A stretch of DNA of 5,040 bases from Patescibacteria group bacterium (GTDB lineage Bacteria; Patescibacteriota; Gracilibacteria; UM-FILTER-43-11), in contig JAJDCE010000070.1 of NCBI GenBank assembly GCA_029260985.1, forward strand, positions 1 to 5,040. The letters are read 5' to 3'. The translations under genes were made by a program, and so were the position numbers. Of this stretch, positions 1 to 5,040 are shown piece by piece (position 1 is the first letter of the stretch; every line of letters begins with the position of its first letter). The notes under the pieces were generated by a model. It searched no databases and had not been told where the DNA came from. It saw only the letters and a program-made list of their open reading frames with translations.

Positions 1-209
1 CGTGTCTCGACGCGATGTTCGAGACCATCGCAGGCCAGGTCAGCGCCGGCAATGAGGTGTCAATCACGGGTTGGATGAAGATCGAGCGGGCCAACACCTC
101 GGCTCGCACCGGCCGCAACCCCCAGACCGGCGAGGCCATCCAGGTCCCCGCGGGCACCCGCACCAAGGTGAGCGTCGGCTCGAAGCTGAAGGCAGCCGGA
201 AAGCGCTGA
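1..209 (+). CDS. HU-family nucleoid DNA-binding protein (3' part only)
   Basis: This is the C-terminal part of a histone-like HU protein, a small dimeric protein that bends and compacts DNA in the nucleoid. The frame is already open at the left edge, with codons for C-L-D-A before the first visible ATG at 15. That ATG is therefore an internal methionine, and the real start lies upstream of the window. About 68 residues are visible, against roughly 90-100 for the family. The diagnostic part is the beta-arm: S-A-R-T-G-R-N-P-Q-T-G-E holds the conserved R-N-P-x-T-G motif whose proline intercalates into DNA. The end, V-S-V-G-S-K-L-K, resembles Streptomyces-type HupA rather than the long lysine-rich-tailed mycobacterial HupB. 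The usual G-F before the arm is G-W here. The gene ends in TGA at 207-209 and is followed by two hairpins. Family assignment is firm, but the N-terminal half cannot be judged. Confidence 0.93.
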   Translation, partial: CLDAMFETIAGQVSAGNEVSITGWMKIERANTSARTGRNPQTGEAIQVPAGTRTKVSVGSKLKAAGKR

Positions 210-212
210 TCT

Positions 213-230
213 GGGCCGCTGAGGCGGCTT
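213..230 (+). terminator. Short GC hairpin just after the HU gene
   Basis: GCCGC (215-219) and GCGGC (224-228) pair around a TGAG loop. Two G-U wobbles (213-214 with 229-230) extend the stem, and two T residues close it. It starts four bases after the HU stop codon. It may act with the stronger hairpin at 243-273 as a tandem terminator or protect the 3' end of the mRNA. No real T-tract follows, so termination by this element alone is doubtful. Confidence 0.4.
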
Positions 231-242
231 GGCGATCTGACC

Positions 243-273
243 CCACGAGGACGGCGCATGGCCGTCCTCGTGG
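243..273 (+). terminator. Perfect 13-bp stem-loop between HU and fabZ, probable terminator
   Basis: CCACGAGGACGGC (243-255) is exactly complementary to GCCGTCCTCGTGG (261-273), with a 5-nt loop GCATG. No T-run follows; the next bases are CGCGCCCGGG. High-GC actinobacteria often have such tail-less terminators. Its place after the HU stop and 63 nt before the fabZ start fits termination of the HU transcript. The structure is certain. Its function is inferred, and a protein-binding palindrome is an alternative. Confidence 0.65.
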
Positions 274-326
274 CGCGCCCGGGAGGTCGATCGTCTAGGT
301 TCGGCCCCGCCGGTTCCGTTCCAATC

Positions 327-332
327 GGAGGA
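327..332 (+). promoter_or_regulatory. Shine-Dalgarno site of fabZ
   Basis: GGAGGA lies four bases upstream of the ATG at 337-339 and is the best Shine-Dalgarno match in the window. It fixes the fabZ start. It also rules out an overlapping frame opening at 258, which has no recognisable protein. Confidence 0.8.
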
Positions 333-336
333 AGAA

Positions 337-756
337 ATGATCCTGCCTGCACCGATCGACATACTCCCTCACCGAGATCCCTTCCTTTTCGTCGACGAGA
401 TCACAGCGCTGGAACCCGGTGTCAGGGCGTCGGGAACGTGGACCCTCACTGGAGACGAGGCTTTCTTCGGCGGTCACTTCCCGGGACGACCCACCCTTCC
501 GGGTGTGCTGATGTGCGAGGCAATCGCTCAGATGGGCGCGATCGCGGTGCTCACCGATGAGCGCTATGCCGGCAAGCTGCCCCTGTTCGGTGGACTCGAC
601 AAGGCCCGGTTTCGGCGCCAGGTCAGCCCCGGCGACACCCTCACTCTCGAAGCCGAGATGACACGGCTTTCGGCGCGAGCGGGCAAAGGATCGGGCAGGG
701 CGCTCCACGACGGCGAGGTCGCGGTCAGCTGTGAGCTGATGTTCGTGATCGTCTGA
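337..756 (+). CDS. fabZ: (3R)-hydroxyacyl-ACP dehydratase, FabZ type
   Basis: This hot-dog-fold dehydratase removes water from (3R)-hydroxyacyl-ACP to give trans-2-enoyl-ACP, the third step of each FAS II elongation round, in the cytoplasm. The 139-residue length fits FabZ (about 140-155). The N-terminal I-L-P-H-R-D-P-F-L-F-V-D (9-20) is the classical FabZ opening. G-G-H-F-P-G-R-P (45-52) carries the catalytic His47. P-G-V-L-M-C-E-A-I-A-Q (55-65) carries the catalytic Glu61. D-K-A-R-F-R-R-Q-V-x-P-G-D follows in the second half. Start choice rests on the GGAGGA site four bases upstream. The gene is on the opposite strand from the rest of the fatty-acid genes. It converges on fabF with 21 nt between the stops and appears to be transcribed alone or by read-through from HU. 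A FabA-type dehydratase/isomerase is less likely, given the short length and FabZ-like motifs. Confidence 0.93.
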   Translation: MILPAPIDILPHRDPFLFVDEITALEPGVRASGTWTLTGDEAFFGGHFPGRPTLPGVLMCEAIAQMGAIAVLTDERYAGKLPLFGGLDKARFRRQVSPGDTLTLEAEMTRLSARAGKGSGRALHDGEVAVSCELMFVIV

Positions 757-777
757 AAGGCCGCGAAGGGCCGAATC

Positions 778-1956
778 TCAGGCGCCGGTGCCGATGACGA
801 TGGTGCCGTTGTGACCGCCGAACCCGAACGAGTTCGACAGCGACGGCCCGGGTACCCATGGAGCAGCGTCACCGCTCACGATGTTGATGGCGGGAAGCTC
901 GGGATCGGGATCGATGAGTCCCGCGGTGGGCGGAACCAGCTCGTGTTGCATCGCCAGGAGCACGGCGACTGCTTCGAGGGCTCCGGCTGCACCGAGTGCA
1001 TGCCCGGTGACTCCCTTGGTGGAGGTGACCAGGGGTCCGCCGTCGGTGCCGAACACCTTGGCGACCGCCTCTGCTTCGGCGGCGTCGTTCTTGTCGGTGG
1101 AGGTGCCATGAGCGTTGATGTGGACGATGTCGGCCGGATCGACACCGGCATCCTCCATGGCCAGCTGCATGCACGTGACCGCACCCACGCCTCCGGGGGC
1201 AGGAGCGGTGATGTGGTGGGCGTCGGCGGTACTCGCCGAGCCCATGATCTCGCCGAGGATGGTGGCGCCGCGCTCGACGGCCATCTCCCACTCCTCGAGG
1301 ATGAGAATCCCGCAACCCTCCGCCATGACGAATCCGTCGCGCCCGGAGTCGAACGGGCGGCTCACGCCACTGTTGGACAAGGCTGTCATGTTGGCGAACC
1401 CCGCGATCGCGGTGCGGGTGAACGGGGCCTCGGCTCCACCCGCGATCACTGCATCGCAGCGACCGTCGGCAATCGCTCTTGCGGCATTGCCGATGGCATG
1501 AGTGCCGGCTGCGCAGGCAGTGACAGTGGCTTCACACGGGCCCTGCCAGCCGTAGCGCATGGAAACGGCGGCGGGGGCGGCGTTGGGCATCATCATGGGA
1601 ACGAGGAACGGGGAGACCCGACGTTCGCCCTTGTTGAGGCGAACCTCGATCTGGGTCTCGAGGGTGCCGATCCCGCCGATGCCGGTGCCGATGAACGTGC
1701 CTCGGCGGGCAGGGTCGACGTTGATGTCGCCGGCTTGCTCGATCGCCTCGGCCGTGGCGGCGAGGGCGAACTGGGTGTAACGGTCGCTGCGGCGGGCATC
1801 CTTGGGGTTGTCGAAGTAGGGACTGGCGTCCCAATCCTCGATCTCGCGGAACCCCACCGGTGCTTCGCTGGTGAGTCCCTTCCAGAATGCGTCTTTGCCG
1901 ACGCCGGCCAGCGCGACTACGCCGATGCCGGTGACCGCTACGCGCCGGCCCTTCAT
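778..1956 (-). CDS. fabF: 3-oxoacyl-[ACP] synthase II (KAS II, FabF/KasA type)
   Basis: This decarboxylating condensing enzyme joins malonyl-ACP to a growing acyl-ACP in FAS II elongation. It has 392 residues, slightly shorter than the usual 410 or so. The thiolase fold opens with R-R-V-A-V-T-G-I-G (4-12). The Cys-His-His triad is complete: Cys148 in T-A-C-A-A-G-T, His283 in N-A-H-G-T-S-T and His319 in G-V-T-G-H-A-L-G-A-A-G, with Lys314 nearby. The C-terminal loop N-S-F-G-F-G-G-H-N (375-383) contains the gating phenylalanine and has His where E. coli FabF has Thr, as in mycobacterial KasA. The frame stays open upstream into acpP, but that extension is arginine-rich shadow sequence. The ATG at 1954-1956 overlaps the acpP stop by one base (TGATG), with no clear Shine-Dalgarno site, so translation is probably coupled to acpP. 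The gene is the last of the operon. A KasB-like or polyketide KS role cannot be excluded, but the context favours primary fatty-acid synthesis. Confidence 0.95.
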   Translation of the reverse strand: MKGRRVAVTGIGVVALAGVGKDAFWKGLTSEAPVGFREIEDWDASPYFDNPKDARRSDRYTQFALAATAEAIEQAGDINVDPARRGTFIGTGIGGIGTLETQIEVRLNKGERRVSPFLVPMMMPNAAPAAVSMRYGWQGPCEATVTACAAGTHAIGNAARAIADGRCDAVIAGGAEAPFTRTAIAGFANMTALSNSGVSRPFDSGRDGFVMAEGCGILILEEWEMAVERGATILGEIMGSASTADAHHITAPAPGGVGAVTCMQLAMEDAGVDPADIVHINAHGTSTDKNDAAEAEAVAKVFGTDGGPLVTSTKGVTGHALGAAGALEAVAVLLAMQHELVPPTAGLIDPDPELPAINIVSGDAAPWVPGPSLSNSFGFGGHNGTIVIGTGA

Positions 1957-2189
1957 CAGAGCTTCGTGACGATCAGGTCGAAGGCGTCCTTCACCGCGAG
2001 GACTCCCTCGAGTTCTTCTTCCTCGACGGTGACGTCGAATTCTTCCTCGAGCGCCATCACGAGCTCGACGAGGTCGAGGCTGTCGGCGTCGAGTGACTCG
2101 AAGGTCGCCTCGGGCACTACCTGGGCGTCGTCGACCGAGAGCACCTCGACTGCGCACTTCTTGAATCGTTCGAAGTTGTCGTCACTCAC
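1956..2189 (-). CDS. acpP: Acyl carrier protein
   Basis: This small acidic four-helix protein carries acyl intermediates on a 4'-phosphopantetheine arm and shuttles them between the FAS II enzymes. From the GTG at 2187-2189 it has 77 residues, against 78 for E. coli AcpP. The attachment site is Ser37 in L-D-A-D-S-L-D-L-V-E-L. The recognition helix that follows, M-A-L-E-E-E-F-D, is nearly identical to E. coli, and the second half is rich in Asp/Glu. Three starts are possible: GTG 2228, ATG 2195 and GTG 2189. GGAG at 2198-2201 lies only 2 nt from the ATG but 8 nt from GTG 2189, so spacing and length favour the latter. ATG 2195 would add just two residues. The gene sits between fabG (77-nt gap) and fabF (one-base overlap), its usual place in fab operons. 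The ACP assignment is secure; the start is less so. Confidence 0.94.
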   Translation of the reverse strand: MSDDNFERFKKCAVEVLSVDDAQVVPEATFESLDADSLDLVELVMALEEEFDVTVEEEELEGVLAVKDAFDLIVTKL

Positions 2190-2266
2190 TTGCATTTCTC
2201 CATTTGTCTTGTGCCCCGACTCTTTCACCGGGACTGCATTGAATCGAACTGTGGTGTGGACCTTAG
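2190..2266 (-). promoter_or_regulatory. acpP leader, the only real gap inside the fab operon
   Basis: These 77 nt between the fabG stop and the acpP start are visibly less GC-rich than the surrounding genes. They hold the acpP ribosome binding site, GGAG at 2198-2201. A TAAGGT (2265-2260 on the - strand) fits a loose TANNNT -10 pattern, but no convincing -35 lies upstream. A weak 5-bp pairing (GTCCC with GGGGC, one G-U) could form in the leader. ACP is needed in large molar excess over the enzymes, so a separate promoter or processing site here is plausible. The sequence alone does not prove one. Confidence 0.35.
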
Positions 2267-2977
2267 TCAGCCCATCGAAAGGCCACCGTCGACGGGAAGA
2301 ACGGTACCCGTCACGTAGCCCGCGTCCTCAGAAGTGAGGAATTCCACTGCGGCAGCGATCTCGTTGGCCTGGCCCAGACGGCCCGCCGGAACCATGGCGA
2401 GCATGGTTTCACGTTGGTCGTCGGTGAGCTCCATGAGCATGTCGGTCTCGATCGGACCGGGACACACGACGTTGGCGGTGATGTTGCGGGTGGCGAACTC
2501 CTTGGCCAACGAGTTCGATAGGCCGATGAGACCGGCCTTCGAAGCAGCGTAGTTGGCCTGGCCGGCCTGACCGCCGAGTCCCACGATCGAGGAGATGAAG
2601 ACCATGCGGCCCCATCGCCCACGCATCATGCCTTTGGCGACCCTGCGGGCCACGCGGAATCCGCCGGTGAGGTTGGCGTCGATCACGTCGCCGAAGTCGT
2701 CGTCGGTCATGCGAAGCACGAGGCCGTCCTTGGTGATACCAGCGTTGGACACGAGTATCTCGACCTTGCCGAGCTTCTCTTCCACCTCGTCGACGGCCGC
2801 GTTGACCGAGTCGGTGTCGGTGACATCGCAGGTGACTACGAGCAGCCCCTCGGCTCCCTCGGCAGTGCCGCTGCGGGAAGTGATGGCCACCTGATGACCT
2901 GCCGAGGAGAGGCGTTTGGCGATTGCCAGGCCGATACCGCGGTTGCCGCCCGTTACGAGAGCAATCCGGCCGGTCAC
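2267..2977 (-). CDS. fabG: 3-oxoacyl-[ACP] reductase (FabG/MabA type SDR)
   Basis: This short-chain dehydrogenase uses NADPH to reduce 3-ketoacyl-ACP to (3R)-hydroxyacyl-ACP. It has 236 residues, at the compact end of the family (about 240-250). The cofactor-binding T-G-G-N-R-G-I-G spans 9-16 and S-N-A-G spans 77-80. The catalytic tetrad is Asn102, Ser130, Tyr143 and Lys147, the last two in Y-A-A-S-K. The C-terminal V-T-G-T-V-L-P-V-D-G-G is typical FabG. T-G-G-N-R-G-I-G and A-N-L-T-G-G-F-R-V-A closely resemble mycobacterial MabA. The GTG start at 2975-2977 overlaps the fabH stop in a 4-nt GTGA. The open frame continues further upstream inside fabH but shows no SDR sequence there, and the Rossmann strand begins right after this GTG. 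Translation is probably coupled to fabH. Placement between fabH and acpP supports the fatty-acid role over other SDR functions. Confidence 0.95.
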   Translation of the reverse strand: MTGRIALVTGGNRGIGLAIAKRLSSAGHQVAITSRSGTAEGAEGLLVVTCDVTDTDSVNAAVDEVEEKLGKVEILVSNAGITKDGLVLRMTDDDFGDVIDANLTGGFRVARRVAKGMMRGRWGRMVFISSIVGLGGQAGQANYAASKAGLIGLSNSLAKEFATRNITANVVCPGPIETDMLMELTDDQRETMLAMVPAGRLGQANEIAAAVEFLTSEDAGYVTGTVLPVDGGLSMG

Positions 2978-3894
2978 CAGCGCACCACCGCGGTGCCCCA
3001 GGCCATGCCCGCACCGAAGCCGGTCATGAGCACGATTTTGCCGGGTTCGAGGGCGCCGAGCTCTTGGGCTCGGGCCATCGCCAGCGGAATGCTGGCCCCG
3101 GAGGTGTTGCCGGTGAACTCCAACACGTTGTAGGTCTTCTCCATCGGAATCTTGATTCTCTTGCACATGGCGTCGATGATGCGGATGTTGGCCTGGTGGG
3201 GAAGGACGACGTCGACCTCGTCGGCGCTGATGCCCGCGTCGTCGAGCGCCGCTTGCACCGATGCGGTGACGGCGCGGACTGCACGCTTGAAGACCTCGCG
3301 GCCCTCCATCTTGATCGTGTCGCCCAAGTCGCAGTAGAGGATCGACTGGAGGCTGCCGTTCACACCGAGGTCGAACGACAGCAGTTCACCCTGCTCGTGC
3401 TTCTCCATGACCACCGCTCCGGCCCCGTCGCCGAAGAGGATCGCGGTGCCCCGGTCGGTCCAGTCTACGATCGAAGACATCGCGTCGGATCCGATGAGCA
3501 GCACCTTGTCGGGGCCTCCCGGAGCACACATGATTCCGTAGGCGGTGATGAATCCGTAGGGAAAACCGGCGCAGACGGCGTTGAGATCGAAGGCGCCGCA
3601 AGTGAGGTCGAGGGCTTCGCACACAGCGGCTGAAGTGGCGGGGAAGGTCTGGTCGGGGGTGGTGGTGCAGAGCACGACGAGCCCGATCTCGGCGGGTGTG
3701 GCGCCCGCCGCGTCGAGTGCCTTCTGCGCGGCCTCGATCGCCATGGTGGACGTGGTGCCCCCGACCCGACGCTCACCGATACCGGAGCGCTCGCGGATCC
3801 AGGTGTCGGATGTGTCCATGTGCTGGGCGAGGTCGTCGTTGGTGACGACTTTCTCAGGCAGGGCGGTGCCGATTCCGGCGATGCGAATGGCCAT
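2974..3894 (-). CDS. fabH: 3-oxoacyl-[ACP] synthase III (KAS III)
   Basis: This enzyme starts fatty-acid synthesis by condensing an acyl-CoA primer with malonyl-ACP. Its primer choice usually sets straight or branched chain ends. The product has 306 residues (family about 310-330). The triad is complete: Cys108 in N-A-V-C-A-G-F, His233 in L-P-H-Q-A-N and Asn263 in T-G-N-T-S-G. S-D-T-W-I-R-E-R-S-G-I (29-39) forms the CoA-entry region, and the C-terminal G-F-G-A-G-M-A-W-G (292-300) is the KAS III signature. The ATG at 3892-3894 follows the fabD stop after a single base. Longer upstream frame is shadow of fabD with no KAS sequence. No strong Shine-Dalgarno site is seen, so translation is likely coupled to fabD. 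The 3' end overlaps fabG by 4 nt. Primer specificity (acetyl versus branched acyl-CoA) cannot be read from the sequence. Confidence 0.95.
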   Translation of the reverse strand: MAIRIAGIGTALPEKVVTNDDLAQHMDTSDTWIRERSGIGERRVGGTTSTMAIEAAQKALDAAGATPAEIGLVVLCTTTPDQTFPATSAAVCEALDLTCGAFDLNAVCAGFPYGFITAYGIMCAPGGPDKVLLIGSDAMSSIVDWTDRGTAILFGDGAGAVVMEKHEQGELLSFDLGVNGSLQSILYCDLGDTIKMEGREVFKRAVRAVTASVQAALDDAGISADEVDVVLPHQANIRIIDAMCKRIKIPMEKTYNVLEFTGNTSGASIPLAMARAQELGALEPGKIVLMTGFGAGMAWGTAVVRW

Positions 3895-3895
3895 G

Positions 3896-5040
3896 TCAGC
3901 GTGTCCGTAGCCAGGCGATGGGCTGGCGTGATGTGACTCGTTCGCCCTCGTAGGCGAGCACTCCCTTGATCTCACCGGCGAAGGAGCTGCGGACCTCCAT
4001 CGCGCCGACCATGCCGAGGAGGTGACCCACATCGATGACCGCGCCGTCGGCGCAGTCGGTGGCGGGGGTGAAGATCCCGGCCCCGGGCGACACCACCATG
4101 CGCTCGATCGCGAACAGGTGCTCGCCCTCGAGAATTCCGCCCGCGTCCGATGTCGTGGAACCGGAGAGGGCCTCGAGCAAGCCATCAAGATCGTCGGGGG
4201 TCGAGACACTGATTCGCTCGGCGGTCTTCACCGCCCGCTTCACCAGACCGGTGAGGATGGTGCCCGGGCCGAGTTCGACGAAGGTGGTGAATCCGTCGTC
4301 TTCGAGGCCCCGCAACGTTTGGCGCCACCGGACCGGGGAGCAGAGCTGGGCGCCCAGCAGGCCGGCCCAGTCGGCGGGGTCGGCGTGGGCAGTCGCATCC
4401 ACATTGGCGTAGACGGGTTGTTCGGGTGAGCGGAACTCGACCTGATCGATCGCCTTACGGAGTCGATCTCGTGCCGGGGCCATCAGCGGAGTGTGGAAGG
4501 CGCCGCCGACCGGGAACCTCATGGCGCGTTTGGCGCCGAGTTCCTTGGCGATGGCACAAGCGCGGTCGAGGTCCTCGGGCACACCTGCGATCACCACCTG
4601 GCCGGGGGCGTTGTAGTTGGCGATCCATACATCGCCGGCAGCTCGCTGGCAGGCGATGTCGACCTGGTCGTCGTCGAGACCGAGCACCGCGGCCATGGTG
4701 CCCTCCTGGTCGTCGGCGGCCGACTGCATGGCATCGCCCCGCTCGTTGACGAGGGTGACGGCGTCGGCGAAGTCGAGAGCACCGGCGGCGGTGAGGGCGG
4801 AGTATTCGCCGAGCGAATGGCCGGCGTGGGCGACGGCTTCGGTGCCGGTGCGGCTCACGGCATCGAGCACCACCATCGATGTGACAAAGGTGGCGAGTTG
4901 AGCGTTGCGGGTCTGGGTGAGTTCTTCAGCGTCGGTGTGCAGGAGAAGGGCCGCTATGTCGCGGTCGGCGACGTCGGAGGCCTCCTGAACGAGTTCCCAG
5001 GACGGATGGTCGGCCCACGCCTCGCCCATTCCGGGAGTCT
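3896..5040 (-). CDS. fabD: Malonyl-CoA:ACP transacylase (FabD) with C-terminal biotinyl/lipoyl-like domain; 5' end outside window
   Basis: FabD transfers malonyl from CoA to ACP. The frame runs off the right edge. The visible ATG at 5027-5029 is preceded by in-frame T-P-G codons, which fit the usual F-P-G-Q-G-S-Q-x-P-G-M-G opening, so the start and the oxyanion-hole Gln are missing. Counting from that Met, G-H-S-L-G-E-Y (70-76) holds the nucleophile Ser72, Arg97 (in N-E-R-G) binds the malonyl carboxylate, and G-A-F-H-T-P-L-M (176-183) holds catalytic His179. A-N-Y-N-A-P-G-Q-V-V-I-A-G (137-149) and V-E-L-G-P-G-T-I-L-T-G-L (251-262) are standard FabD motifs. FabD normally ends near residue 290 of this numbering. 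Here a Ser/Gly/Thr-rich linker and about 75 more residues resembling a biotinyl domain follow, ending in TGA at 3896-3898. It is the first operon gene seen in the window; one base separates it from fabH. The transacylase call is firm and the tail is unusual. Confidence 0.94.
   Translation of the reverse strand, partial: TPGMGEAWADHPSWELVQEASDVADRDIAALLLHTDAEELTQTRNAQLATFVTSMVVLDAVSRTGTEAVAHAGHSLGEYSALTAAGALDFADAVTLVNERGDAMQSAADDQEGTMAAVLGLDDDQVDIACQRAAGDVWIANYNAPGQVVIAGVPEDLDRACAIAKELGAKRAMRFPVGGAFHTPLMAPARDRLRKAIDQVEFRSPEQPVYANVDATAHADPADWAGLLGAQLCSPVRWRQTLRGLEDDGFTTFVELGPGTILTGLVKRAVKTAERISVSTPDDLDGLLEALSGSTTSDAGGILEGEHLFAIERMVVSPGAGIFTPATDCADGAVIDVGHLLGMVGAMEVRSSFAGEIKGVLAYEGERVTSRQPIAWLRTR
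3899..4120 (-). other. Biotinyl/lipoyl-like domain fused to the FabD C terminus, lacking the modified lysine
   Basis: Residues 304-377 of the visible FabD read like a biotin carboxyl carrier or lipoyl domain. V-V-S-P-G-A-G-I-F resembles the R-S-P-M-V-G-T-F opening of AccB. V-G-H-L-L-G-M-V-G-A-M-E-V aligns with V-G-D-T-L-C-I-V-E-A-M-K-M. The end, A-G-E-I-K-G-V-L-A-Y-E-G-E-R-V with Q-P-I, follows the usual G-x-V-x-x-I-L-x-x-x-G-x-x-V pattern with correct spacing. The acceptor Lys is Glu345 (GAG, 3995-3997), and the only lysine in the domain (355) lies ten residues later on the following strand. The N-terminal half is several residues shorter than in E. coli AccB. It is in frame with the transacylase, and no good internal start with a ribosome binding site is seen. 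The fold is assigned by motif reading only; its role is unknown, and a docking or structural function is one possibility. Confidence 0.7.

Noticed and set aside
296..301. TAGGTT as a -10 box for fabZ
   Set aside because: It fits the loose TANNNT pattern, but the place for a -35 is GC-only sequence next to the hairpin, so the match is no better than chance.
759..772. GGCC-GCGAAG-GGCC as a bidirectional terminator between fabZ and fabF
   Set aside because: The stem is only 4 bp and no T-run follows on either strand. It is too weak to call, although the convergent position would suit a terminator.
1957..2157. 67-residue N-terminal extension of FabF
   Set aside because: It is an arginine-rich out-of-frame reading of acpP. 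The conserved KAS start R-R-V-A-V-T-G begins after the ATG at 1954-1956.
811..2337. A 508-codon open frame on the + strand antisense to fabF and acpP
   Set aside because: It is Gly/Ala/Asp/Ser-rich with no recognisable domain and no ribosome binding site. Such long antisense frames arise from codon bias in high-GC genes, and the opposite strand encodes clear FabF and ACP.
4097..4099. ATG before V-V-S-P-G as a start for a separate small carrier protein
   Set aside because: No Shine-Dalgarno site lies upstream and the frame runs on from FabD without a stop, so a fusion is the simpler reading.
3895..4209. 105-residue N-terminal extension of FabH
   Set aside because: It is a Ser/Pro/Arg-rich shadow of the fabD 3' end. 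KAS III proteins begin at I-x-G-x-G-x-x-L-P, which lies just after the ATG at 3892-3894.

Overview
The window is high-GC bacterial DNA carrying the core of a type II (dissociated) fatty-acid synthase. The visible end of the HU protein resembles actinobacterial HupA. FabG is close to the mycobacterial MabA type, and FabF ends in the GFGGHN form seen in KasA. Together these point to an actinobacterium, with Acidimicrobiia or a similar deep branch as a guess. All seven reading frames end in TGA.

Layout. On the + strand, positions 1-209 hold the 3' end of an HU-type nucleoid protein. Two hairpins follow (about 213-230 and 243-273), the second a perfect 13-bp stem, and probably terminate it. A FabZ dehydratase gene with a good ribosome binding site occupies 337-756. 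Only 21 nt later begins the convergent - strand operon, read from right to left: fabD (5' end outside the window, to 3896), fabH (3894-2974), fabG (2977-2267), a 77-nt gap, acpP (2189-1956) and fabF (1956-778).

How they work together. FabD moves malonyl from CoA onto the ACP encoded by acpP. FabH condenses an acyl-CoA primer with malonyl-ACP, FabG reduces the 3-ketoacyl-ACP, FabZ dehydrates the hydroxyacyl-ACP, and FabF elongates in later rounds. Only the enoyl-ACP reductase is missing from the window. Catalytic residues are intact in every enzyme as far as it is visible. Junctions are very tight (1-nt gap, GTGA overlap, TGATG overlap) except before acpP, where the leader would allow separate control of ACP.

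The unusual item is FabD. After a complete malonyltransferase core it continues in frame through a Ser/Gly/Thr-rich linker into about 75 residues that look like a biotinyl/lipoyl carrier domain. In place of the modifiable lysine of the A-M-K-M turn there is glutamate (A-M-E-V). It reads as a malonyl-CoA transacylase fused to a carrier-like domain that cannot be biotinylated or lipoylated at the usual site.
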